Source of the DNA: Chlamydiota bacterium
GTDB lineage: Bacteria; Chlamydiota; Chlamydiia; Chlamydiales; JAJFMK01
NCBI GenBank assembly: GCA_021772215.1
Contig: JAJFMK010000187.1
Location: forward strand, 1 to 19,391
Reading direction: 5' to 3'
Length of the DNA: 19,391 nucleotides
A program made the translations under genes and the position numbers. Shown one piece after another: positions 8,497-14,656 of the stretch. Under the pieces are notes generated by a model that worked only from the letters and a program-made list of their open reading frames with translations, was not told where the DNA came from and ran no database searches. Within the stretch, counting starts at the first letter, position 1, and each line of letters begins with the position of its first letter.

Positions 8497-9458
8497 ATGA
8501 ACTCCATAAGTGATTTTGTGACCCGTTTAACATCGGGCATATAGGCCGCCTCTAACGTGTGCGGGAAGGGTGTGTCGAGACCGCAAATTCGTAATATTGG
8601 CGCCTCGAGATAGTAAAAGGCGCGCTCCATCACCTGCGAAGCGATTTCCGCGGCAAAACCTTGCGTCTTGGGCGCCTCATGCGCAATGGCAAGTTTTCCG
8701 GTCTTCTGCACGGAGGCTACCACGGTATCAATGTCGAGCGGGTTTAGCGTTAAGAGATCGATCACCTCAACATCTAGCTTTCCCTGTAGCTCCTCGGCCG
8801 CTTTGAGATTTTGATGCGTCTGAGCGCCATAGCCGACCAAAGTGACGTCGGATCCTTGCTTGATGATATTAGCCTTTCCTAATGGAAGCGTGTAGTACTC
8901 CTCCGGCACCTCCTCTTTAACGGCGCGGTAGATGCGCTTCGGCTCTAAAAAGAGAACCGGGTCGTTACCTTCGATAGCCGAAAGAAGAAGCCCTTTCGCG
9001 TTGTAGGGGCCCGACGGCGCCACAACTTTTAAGCCGGGCGTATGGAGAAACTGCGCTTCTGGCGATTGTGAATGATAGTGTCCTCCTTTGATGCCACCGC
9101 CGTAAGGGGTGCGGATCACCATAGGACAGCTATATTGATTGCCGGTGCGGTAGCGCATCTTTGCCACTTCGTTGTGGATCTGGTCGTAGGCGGGAAAGAT
9201 GTAGTCGGCAAACTGAATCTCAGCGATCGGCTTTAATCCTTTTTGCGCCACACCAACAGCAAAGCCGATAATTCCCTGTTCACAAAGGGGCGTGTCGAAA
9301 ACTCTCTCTTTGCCAAACGCCTTCTGCAGACCCGCTGTGACGCGAAAAACGCCGCCAAAAAAGCCGCTATCTTCACCAAAGGTGACCAAGCGATCATCCT
9401 TAGCAAAGGCGAGATGGTAGGCGGAGTTTAGCGCCTGGATCATATTCATCAAAGGCAC
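8493..9458 (-). CDS. bkdA2: 2-oxoisovalerate dehydrogenase E1 beta subunit
   Basis: This is the beta subunit of the thiamine-diphosphate-dependent E1, which decarboxylates branched-chain 2-oxoacids. The 321-residue length is standard. Diagnostic blocks are FGED (27-30), RVFDTPLCEQGI (52-63, where Glu60 is the cofactor-activating glutamate), AEIQFADYIFPA (79-90), HSQSPEA (129-135) and CGLDTPFPH near the end. These agree closely with mitochondrial and bacterial branched-chain E1 beta. I chose the GTG at 9458 as the start because a strong GAGGAGGTGA Shine-Dalgarno lies 7 bases upstream; the nearest in-frame ATG is three codons further in and too far from it. The gene overlaps E1 alpha by 10 bp and E2 by 4 bp, so translation is likely coupled. 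Confidence 0.92.
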   Translation of the reverse strand: MPLMNMIQALNSAYHLAFAKDDRLVTFGEDSGFFGGVFRVTAGLQKAFGKERVFDTPLCEQGIIGFAVGVAQKGLKPIAEIQFADYIFPAYDQIHNEVAKMRYRTGNQYSCPMVIRTPYGGGIKGGHYHSQSPEAQFLHTPGLKVVAPSGPYNAKGLLLSAIEGNDPVLFLEPKRIYRAVKEEVPEEYYTLPLGKANIIKQGSDVTLVGYGAQTHQNLKAAEELQGKLDVEVIDLLTLNPLDIDTVVASVQKTGKLAIAHEAPKTQGFAAEIASQVMERAFYYLEAPILRICGLDTPFPHTLEAAYMPDVKRVTKSLMEFI

Positions 9459-10519
9459 CGCTTCACCTCCTCAAGCTGCTCTTTCAAACTTTCTGGCACC
9501 TCTTCGTAGACATCTTCGATCAAAGACTCTAGCGAAGGGTCGCCAAATGCTCTGGCCACCTTGATTCCCCTTGTCACCTCATCTTGGAGCCCTTCGATAA
9601 GGGAGCTCTCTTTTGCCTCATCCCAAAGGCCTTTGTCGATCAGATGGCTACGTAGCCGTTTAATGGGGCAGCGCTCCTGCCAAATTTCAAGCTCTCCCTC
9701 TTTTCGATACTGCGACGGATCGTCGCTTGTGGAATGGCCACTCATGCGGTAGGTCATCGCCTCAATTAATACAGGCCCCTTTCCCAGCAAACAGTGTTCT
9801 TTTGCCTCACGGGTCGCATCAAAAACAGCAAAGACATCGTTGCCGTCGACACGAATCGTCTTCATTCCATACCCCACACCCTTCGGTGCGATACCATCAG
9901 AGGCAAACTGCCCCTCACAACCTGTCGAAATGGCGTAGTTGTTGTTTCGGCAGAAGAAGATCGCCGGCGCATCTAGCACGGCGGCAAAGTTAAGACCGGC
10001 ATGAAAGTCCCCTTCCGAGGTGGCGCCCTCACCAAAGTAGCAAAGAGAGATCGCCTTCTCTTTTTGCACCTTCATCGCATAGGCGCAGCCGGCCACATGG
10101 GGAATCTTGGTGCCAATGGGAGAGGAGACGGTGACAATATTGAGCTCTCGGCTGCCGAAATGGTTCGGCATCTGCCGCCCTTTGATCAGGTCGGCGCCGT
10201 TGCAAAACATGTGGTGAATATAATTTTCAATTGAAAAACCGCGATAGAAGAGGCAGGCCACCTCGCGATACTGTGGATAGAGCCAATCACTGACCTCCAG
10301 CGCCGCCGCCGAAGCCGCTGCGCACGCCTCTTCACCCAAAGAGCTCATCGCAAAGCTGATCACCCCCTGCCTCTGCAGAGTGATCATTCGCTCATCAACA
10401 ACCCTTGCCGTCCAGAGCGCACGATACATCTTAAGTAGCTGATCATCAGATGGTAAGAATTTAGGAGTGGCAATGAGCTTGCCATCCACTCCCAAAAAAT
10501 GCCTTGTCTCTATTTCCAT
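9449..10519 (-). CDS. bkdA1: 2-oxoisovalerate dehydrogenase E1 alpha subunit
   Basis: This is the alpha subunit of the branched-chain 2-oxoacid dehydrogenase E1. The ThDP/Mg motif runs from GEGATSEGD (163-171) to FCRNNNYAIST (189-199), the expected GDG...N(N) spacing with Glu replacing the middle Asp as in branched-chain E1. RMITLQRQGVISF (44-56) and KGRQMPNHFGS (113-123) match the branched-chain family. The loop GHSTSDDPSQYR (261-272) corresponds to the regulatory loop of BCKDHA; pyruvate E1 alpha differs there. Length is 356 residues with no targeting sequence. The ATG at 10519 has GGAAG about 8 bases upstream. It is the first gene of the operon, behind a candidate promoter. E3 (lipoamide dehydrogenase) is not in the window and must come from elsewhere in the genome. 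Confidence 0.92.
   Translation of the reverse strand: MEIETRHFLGVDGKLIATPKFLPSDDQLLKMYRALWTARVVDERMITLQRQGVISFAMSSLGEEACAAASAAALEVSDWLYPQYREVACLFYRGFSIENYIHHMFCNGADLIKGRQMPNHFGSRELNIVTVSSPIGTKIPHVAGCAYAMKVQKEKAISLCYFGEGATSEGDFHAGLNFAAVLDAPAIFFCRNNNYAISTGCEGQFASDGIAPKGVGYGMKTIRVDGNDVFAVFDATREAKEHCLLGKGPVLIEAMTYRMSGHSTSDDPSQYRKEGELEIWQERCPIKRLRSHLIDKGLWDEAKESSLIEGLQDEVTRGIKVARAFGDPSLESLIEDVYEEVPESLKEQLEEVKRCL
9466..9471 (-). promoter_or_regulatory. Strong Shine-Dalgarno for bkdA2 inside the end of bkdA1
   Basis: The minus strand reads AGGAGG here, within GAGGAGGTGA, and encodes Glu-Glu-Val-Lys at the end of the E1 alpha protein. It sits 7 bases before the GTG at 9458 and decides that start. 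Confidence 0.8.
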
Positions 10520-10548
10520 TCAGATCTTCCAGAGTGTTAAAACCCTCT

Positions 10549-10577
10549 ATTTTACTTGAATGGAAGAGAGATTACAA
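10549..10577 (-). promoter_or_regulatory. Candidate sigma70-type promoter of the bkd-yjbH operon
   Basis: On the minus strand TTGTAA (10572-10577) and TAAAAT (10549-10554) are separated by exactly 17 bases. The predicted transcription start near 10542 would leave a short leader of about 22 bases before bkdA1. The -35 box begins about 10 bp after the stop of the upstream gene. This is seen by eye only. Confidence 0.5.
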
Positions 10578-10587
10578 GGGACTTAGA

Positions 10588-11730
10588 CTACAGTTTTGAG
10601 CCGGGCGGCTGTAAAATAGAGACGACAAAGGCCTTGATAGAAACCGAATAGACATTCTGATCTCCGCCAATTAAATAAATCTGGTCTAGATATTGAGCTA
10701 AAAACTCTGATGATACAATTTGTTTAGTTCTTTCAGGAAAAATAGTCTCTAGGTAGAAATGGTAAGCGTCGTGGAAAGCATCACTACTTTTGATATCTGC
10801 CCTTCTGTTATGGAAAAACCAGGCAAGATCCTTCACAGTCACATCTTCAATATTCTCTTTAGTCTGTTCACAATACCAATTAAGAAGTTTTGTGATTTTT
10901 TCCGCCATCTCAGGAAGATCTGCCTGTTGATAACCCTTCTTAAGGGTTAAAGGACGCATTTTTTGAAGAGCCTCTTTAGCCTCTTGATAATTAACCCGAA
11001 CCTCTTCATTTGCGATGATGTTTGCGCCCAATGTTTCATACCATGTCTTTCCTAGGCGTGCTACGTAGAGAGGTGGAAAAGGTTTCGCTTCAGAAGAGCA
11101 TTTTCTAGGACATTTCATCGTCGAAGCGTCAACAATTAGAAGACGGTCTAACTCTAGTAACTCTTCCATCGTCATTCCTTGATTTTCATCCTCTAAAAAG
11201 ACCTGGAGAATCTCAAAGAGCTTTTCGATTTTTTCTGTTCCTGTTAACTTGCTTTCTTTGGACTCTTCTATATTCAGTAAGAAATAGAGGTTTCTCAAGA
11301 CGATCAGATTAGCGATCTTTTCCGATTCACCATTTTCAAACTCCTCTAAAAGCTGGATCTCAATACAGTCAATGCCGCCCCCCTCACCATGCGCAATCGG
11401 CACTAAAGAGAAGCGCTCATCAATTTTGATCTTCCCATCAGAATTTTTCTGTTCAAGAAGATTCATCAGACTTTTACAAAAGAGGATAACCTGCTTAGCG
11501 CTACTGAGAAGTTCAGGAGGAATCTGAACTGTTTCAAACAGCTTCATATAATCAGGATTTCCCTTGATTCCCTCTAAAACCTCGGGAAAACTATCCCGAA
11601 TATTTTCCTTGAAGAGGGTAGCCACTTTTGCCACAAGATCCTGTGTTGTTAGTCCCTGCTCCTCAGAAACAGATCCCTCAAACTTCTTATAAATGCCTGA
11701 ATCTCTATCAATAAACACGTTAATCACCAA
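10588..11730 (-). CDS. Hypothetical soluble protein, 380 residues
   Basis: I do not recognise this protein. It has no signal peptide and no membrane segment. It is acidic and leucine-rich, and looks mostly helical. Visible local features are a glycine-rich AHGEGGGIDC (113-122), two close cysteines CPRKC (207-211), a WFFHNRR (304-310) and a histidine-rich FHDAYHFY (319-326); none forms a motif I can name. The start is uncertain: the longest form begins with TTG at 11730, while GTG at 11727 and GTG at 11718 are alternatives. The last has a GGTGA sequence about 5 bases upstream and may be the true one. The coding sequence looks more AT-rich than the bkd genes below it. It is divergent from the Inc-like gene and upstream of bkdA1 with a 68-bp gap. 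A host-directed effector is one possibility, with no direct support. Confidence 0.65.
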   Translation of the reverse strand: MVINVFIDRDSGIYKKFEGSVSEEQGLTTQDLVAKVATLFKENIRDSFPEVLEGIKGNPDYMKLFETVQIPPELLSSAKQVILFCKSLMNLLEQKNSDGKIKIDERFSLVPIAHGEGGGIDCIEIQLLEEFENGESEKIANLIVLRNLYFLLNIEESKESKLTGTEKIEKLFEILQVFLEDENQGMTMEELLELDRLLIVDASTMKCPRKCSSEAKPFPPLYVARLGKTWYETLGANIIANEEVRVNYQEAKEALQKMRPLTLKKGYQQADLPEMAEKITKLLNWYCEQTKENIEDVTVKDLAWFFHNRRADIKSSDAFHDAYHFYLETIFPERTKQIVSSEFLAQYLDQIYLIGGDQNVYSVSIKAFVVSILQPPGSKL

Positions 11731-11887
11731 CCTCTATTAACCCTAACTATAATTATACACTCAATTCGTAAATTATACTGATTTTTTAATAAATTAATAT
11801 ATTTTTACATACACTTAATTCATTCTTAATATTTATAATATATAATTATATCAACTCTGATTTAAATATTTTGATAAAGGAGAGATC
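11731..11887. promoter_or_regulatory. AT-rich divergent intergenic region with promoter-like boxes
   Basis: This 157-bp stretch separates two divergently transcribed genes and is strikingly AT-rich, in contrast to the compact spacing elsewhere in the window. On the plus strand TATAAT occurs at 11834-11839 and again at 11841-11846. On the minus strand two TATAAT boxes lie between about 11745 and 11785. No -35 box at the right distance is convincing, so exact promoters cannot be assigned. No transcription-factor operator is recognised. Confidence 0.45.
11876..11882 (+). promoter_or_regulatory. Shine-Dalgarno of the Inc-like gene
   Basis: AAAGGAG lies 5 bases before the ATG at 11888 and fixes that start. 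It is one of the best ribosome-binding sites in the window. Confidence 0.75.
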
Positions 11888-13213
11888 ATGGATATATCTA
11901 ATAACTTAAGGAATTTATTCCACTATAAAGCCCCTAATGGGCTAATTGATGACAGGGGCCGCATGCATATGGGCGCTGTGAAGTCCGCTAAAAATTGGAC
12001 CAAGGCTGAAGGAGCTGTCGCTATCGTTGCTCTGGTTGCTGCCCTCGTCATTTCTCAAGGAACTTTTGCAATCGTTGGCGCCGTCGCTTTGGGCCTCTAC
12101 GCAGCAAACCGCGGTATGAGACTCAAAAACATCACACAGGCTGTGAAAGATCATCTGCCAGCTGGGTCTGGTCCTGAATATGCACCGTTGTCTCTTAGCA
12201 AACCTACTACGAATTCTGACGATTATGTATCGGCACCAGGTAAAATGAGAAAAGATCAAGCACAAGAGGCAAAGGCAACTATTTCTGAAGTTACCCTTCC
12301 AGAGCCTTGCCAAGCCAAGGAAAAAATGGCTCTATCTGAAGTGAAAAAAGATGAGCGCATTCCTAGAGGTCAACTGAAAGCTCTTGAAAAGGCTCTTGAA
12401 GAGCGCGACCTAAAAGATCTACCTGAACTAGATGATGGAGGTCCAGAAGATCGCGTTGAAACGGAAAAATCTCCTTCAAGATTACAGATGGTTGTGAAGG
12501 GCGCAGTAGCTACTGCAGCAGCAGCTGGCGCAGCGGCCAGCGTAGCGTCTGTTCTATCACAGTTCAATATGCAACACGCTGTTCAGGATGGCATTGGCTA
12601 CCTAGCTCAATTTGAACGTTTTGCTACGCCACATGCTAGAGGATTAGCTTGGATGGCTGCTGGATATGCCTCTCAAGCGCAAGATCTTGCTGGTGAAGCT
12701 GCTTCGATAGCTACCAAATATGCTAATAAGGCAGGTGACACAGCTCGCTTTGCCTATAACTGGCATGGCGGTCCCGAATTGGCCCAAAGAGGTACTGAGC
12801 AAGCAAGAGGCCTAGCATGGACGATGGCAGGACACGCTTCTCAAGCGCAAGATAGAGCTGAAGCATTAACTCAAATGGGTACTGAGCAGGCAAGAGGCTT
12901 AGCTTGGACGATGGCAGGACACGCTTCTCAAGCACAAGAAAGAGCTGAAGCATTAACTCAAATGGGTACTGAGCAGGCAAGAGGCCTAGCATGGACGATA
13001 GCAGGACACGCTTCTCAAGCGCAAAAAAGGGCAGAACCTATGATTGAGCGAGCTGGCGAGATGGTTAGCTCCGCTGGAAACAGCATTGGTCAAATGGCGT
13101 CTGATTTCCTAACTGGTTACCTCTCAGATAGCGAGGCATCTCGTGAGATCGTTGGAGCAGCCAATGAAGAAGCTCTAATGAACTTCTTAGATAGCGATAT
13201 GACGAGCTTCTAA
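11888..13213 (+). CDS. Candidate inclusion-membrane (Inc-like) protein with tandem helical repeats
   Basis: This 441-residue protein has no cleavable signal. Residues 42-75 form a bilobed hydrophobic stretch: two short membrane helices (about 42-56 and 60-74) joined by a tight SQGT turn. That is the hallmark of Inc proteins, which chlamydiae insert into the vacuole membrane by type III secretion. A polar, charged, proline-containing segment (90-198) follows. A second hydrophobic Ala-rich segment spans 201-225. Residues 302-388 hold three 29-residue repeats with the core TEQARGLAWT-x-AGHASQAQ, and more diverged copies occur at about 246-274 and 275-301. The repeats are probably amphipathic helices suited to a membrane surface or coiled coil (inference). 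The tail ends in an acidic segment. A strong Shine-Dalgarno precedes it and an intrinsic terminator follows. Family assignment rests on topology, not homology. Confidence 0.6.
   Translation: MDISNNLRNLFHYKAPNGLIDDRGRMHMGAVKSAKNWTKAEGAVAIVALVAALVISQGTFAIVGAVALGLYAANRGMRLKNITQAVKDHLPAGSGPEYAPLSLSKPTTNSDDYVSAPGKMRKDQAQEAKATISEVTLPEPCQAKEKMALSEVKKDERIPRGQLKALEKALEERDLKDLPELDDGGPEDRVETEKSPSRLQMVVKGAVATAAAAGAAASVASVLSQFNMQHAVQDGIGYLAQFERFATPHARGLAWMAAGYASQAQDLAGEAASIATKYANKAGDTARFAYNWHGGPELAQRGTEQARGLAWTMAGHASQAQDRAEALTQMGTEQARGLAWTMAGHASQAQERAEALTQMGTEQARGLAWTIAGHASQAQKRAEPMIERAGEMVSSAGNSIGQMASDFLTGYLSDSEASREIVGAANEEALMNFLDSDMTSF
12791..13051 (+). repeat. Three near-identical 87-bp in-frame tandem repeats
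   Basis: Units start at 12791, 12878 and 12965, spaced exactly 87 bp apart, and each encodes 29 residues beginning GTEQARGLAW. The first two differ at only a few positions. The third starts to diverge after KRAEP. The high nucleotide identity points to recent expansion, so copy number may vary between strains. Confidence 0.92.
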
Positions 13214-13234
13214 TCTATCGTCTATTCAAGCAGA

Positions 13235-13268
13235 AGAGGGCCAGAGAGATCTGGTCCTCTTTTTTTTT
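13235..13268 (+). terminator. Intrinsic terminator of the Inc-like gene
   Basis: An 11-bp stem (13235-13245 pairing with 13250-13260, one G-U pair) encloses a GAGA tetraloop and is followed at once by eight or nine T residues. It lies 22 bp after the stop at 13213. In the opposite direction the stem is not followed by a T tract, so it should act mainly on the plus strand. Confidence 0.9.
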
Positions 13269-13731
13269 ATTCCTCCTCATCAGGAGGATTTTCTTTTTCG
13301 TCTTGCGCTGTTGGCGGGCCTTCGATGAAGAGCTGGTGAGTTCTTTGGAAGGTGGACTCTGGATTATCTGTGCGGTTTAGCAAATAGGTGATATTGAGCA
13401 GGTAGGCGGAGCCTTTCTTGCTCTTTTTCGACTTCTCCTGCGTTTTGAGGGTGAGGGTCCCTCGGTAGGGAAGATGATCAACAGTGAGGTCAAGGGGGAG
13501 GCTGAAGCCCTGTTCAAGCTGGCTGAGGCTATAGGCTCTCTCATGGAGAGAGATGAGCAGATCGGAATGTATTTTGTTGAGCTTGGGGCCTAGCTGCAGC
13601 TCTTGGACTTTGCGCACCTCCTCTTTGACAATCTGGGTGTGGGGAGCGAGCAGGGGAAAGATGGCGATGGAGACAAGCAGCATGGCGATTAGGATTTCAA
13701 GGAGAGTAAAGGGACGACGTCTAGAGCGCAT
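13267..13731 (-). CDS. gspI: Type II secretion minor pseudopilin, GspI-like
   Basis: This is a 154-residue type IV pilin-like protein. A short basic leader (MRSRRRP) is followed by FTLLE and a hydrophobic helix (about 8-28), which anchors pseudopilins in the inner membrane before assembly. The conserved Glu at +5 of the mature protein is present, but the residue at -1 is Pro instead of Gly. The periplasmic part includes a KSKKSKKG patch and an acidic tail ending DEEE. The FTLLE start, short length and last position in gspG-H-I order favour GspI, but homology beyond the N-terminus is weak. Its ATG overlaps the preceding gene by 11 bp. The stop lies at the edge of the convergent gene's terminator. 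Confidence 0.65.
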   Translation of the reverse strand: MRSRRRPFTLLEILIAMLLVSIAIFPLLAPHTQIVKEEVRKVQELQLGPKLNKIHSDLLISLHERAYSLSQLEQGFSLPLDLTVDHLPYRGTLTLKTQEKSKKSKKGSAYLLNITYLLNRTDNPESTFQRTHQLFIEGPPTAQDEKENPPDEEE

Positions 13732-14257
13732 GGGGATAGAGCTCCTCTGACGTGTAGTTTAGGTTCATCTCTTTGGGAGCTCTATCGAAGGCTAAAAAAG
13801 CTGGAAAACCGGGCAGATAGAGCTGCTTTTCTAAAGAGTCCTTCTTGAGGGTGATCCAACCTTTGGGCATCAGAGCCCCTTTTGAGAGAAATTCGAGCTT
13901 GAGATCATCAAAGAAGAGCTGATCTTCTGTTTCATTATAAAAGCTTACCTCGCCAAGGCCACGGATTAGGTTGCCACGCTCGACGAGGATATCTTTGTGC
14001 TGGTCATCTCCGTTGAGGTAGAGGATCTTAAGGCGATGTCCCTTCTCTTTAGCCACCTCAAGACGCACATCTTGGCCTAGCATCATCAGCTCCTGGGAGA
14101 GGCGCACCCTCTCAAGAAAGGCTAACGAGGCGGACCGAAACGCTTCCTCATCACGCGCCCCTTTGATCTGGATCCCGACGACAGCTGCCGCCGTGCTCAA
14201 AAGGAGGAGCACGAGCAGCATTTCGATTAGGGTGAAGGCTCTAATTGTCGTCCTCAT
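13721..14257 (-). CDS. gspH: Type II secretion minor pseudopilin, GspH-like
   Basis: This is a pseudopilin of 178 residues counted from the ATG at 14257. The frame extends 25 codons further up to 14332, but the shorter start gives a normal 7-residue basic leader (MRTTIRA) before FTLIEM and a hydrophobic helix. It also overlaps the end of gspG by 17 bp, as coupled genes do. Glu at +5 is present; the -1 residue is Ala rather than Gly. The remainder looks like a mixed alpha/beta globular domain (EVAKEKGHRLKILYLNGDD, FFDDLKLEFL). Placement between gspG and the gspI-like gene supports GspH, although GspH/I/J cannot be separated with certainty here. No clear Shine-Dalgarno precedes the start. Confidence 0.65.
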   Translation of the reverse strand: MRTTIRAFTLIEMLLVLLLLSTAAAVVGIQIKGARDEEAFRSASLAFLERVRLSQELMMLGQDVRLEVAKEKGHRLKILYLNGDDQHKDILVERGNLIRGLGEVSFYNETEDQLFFDDLKLEFLSKGALMPKGWITLKKDSLEKQLYLPGFPAFLAFDRAPKEMNLNYTSEELYPHAL

Positions 14258-14645
14258 CAATGTTAAAGTGGGTTGAAGGATTTTTTTGGCGGTAGGCGTT
14301 AAACTTTTTCGAGGAGATAAGGATGCGATCATCTTGGACCCTCACTTCAAAGTCCTCGCCCCAGCCATCTTTAGAGAGCTGCTTAGCGTTAGGTACGAGA
14401 GGTGATTTTTTGAGGATTTCCTTCCACTCCGATTCGATGTTGGCATCTGGTTTTTCCGACAGATGAAGGATTAAGATCGTCTGGATCTTATCCATCGACG
14501 CCTTCGTCTTAAACGCCTTACCCTCATCCAAACTTCCTTGGTAGTTGTAGGCGACAACGCCGATGATCATCGCAATCAAAAACATCACGATTACCATCTC
14601 GATCAAAGTGACGAAGCGTCGGGTAGATTTCATAAATTTATTCAT
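14241..14645 (-). CDS. gspG: Type II secretion major pseudopilin GspG
   Basis: This is the major pseudopilin, predicted to build the periplasmic pseudopilus that pushes substrates through the secretin. It has 134 residues, the usual GspG size. The leader ends ...STRRF, followed by VTLIEMVIVMFLIAMIIGVVA, so Glu+5 is present while the expected Gly-1 is Phe. GspG-like downstream signs include DEGKAFKTKASMDKIQTIL and a DGWGEDF block matching the conserved DGWG segment. The ATG at 14645 is supported by AAGGAG 5 bases upstream. The gene lies directly after gspF with a 9-bp gap. Confidence 0.85.
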   Translation of the reverse strand: MNKFMKSTRRFVTLIEMVIVMFLIAMIIGVVAYNYQGSLDEGKAFKTKASMDKIQTILILHLSEKPDANIESEWKEILKKSPLVPNAKQLSKDGWGEDFEVRVQDDRILISSKKFNAYRQKNPSTHFNIDEDDN

Positions 14646-14650
14646 TTTCT

Positions 14651-14656
14651 CTCCTT
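14651..14656 (-). promoter_or_regulatory. Shine-Dalgarno of gspG overlapping the gspF stop
   Basis: The minus strand reads AAGGAG here, 5 bases before the gspG ATG, and its first two A residues belong to the TAA stop of gspF. This fixes the gspG start and suggests re-initiation after gspF. Confidence 0.75.

Noticed and set aside
7318..10519. Pyruvate dehydrogenase operon pdhABC
   Set aside because: Family-specific blocks in E1 alpha, E1 beta and E2 fit the branched-chain enzyme better, though E2 specificity alone is less certain.
11942..12313. Antisense frame of 123 codons opposite the Inc-like gene
   Set aside because: The plus-strand gene has a strong ribosome site, sensible topology and a terminator; the antisense frame has none of these.
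12791..13051. 87-bp repeats as CRISPR or integron sites
   Set aside because: They are in-frame coding repeats with nearly identical full-length units and no unique spacers.
13235..13268. Bidirectional terminator also serving the gsp operon
   Set aside because: Read from the minus strand the stem is preceded by A residues and not followed by a T tract, so efficient termination of gspI is doubtful.
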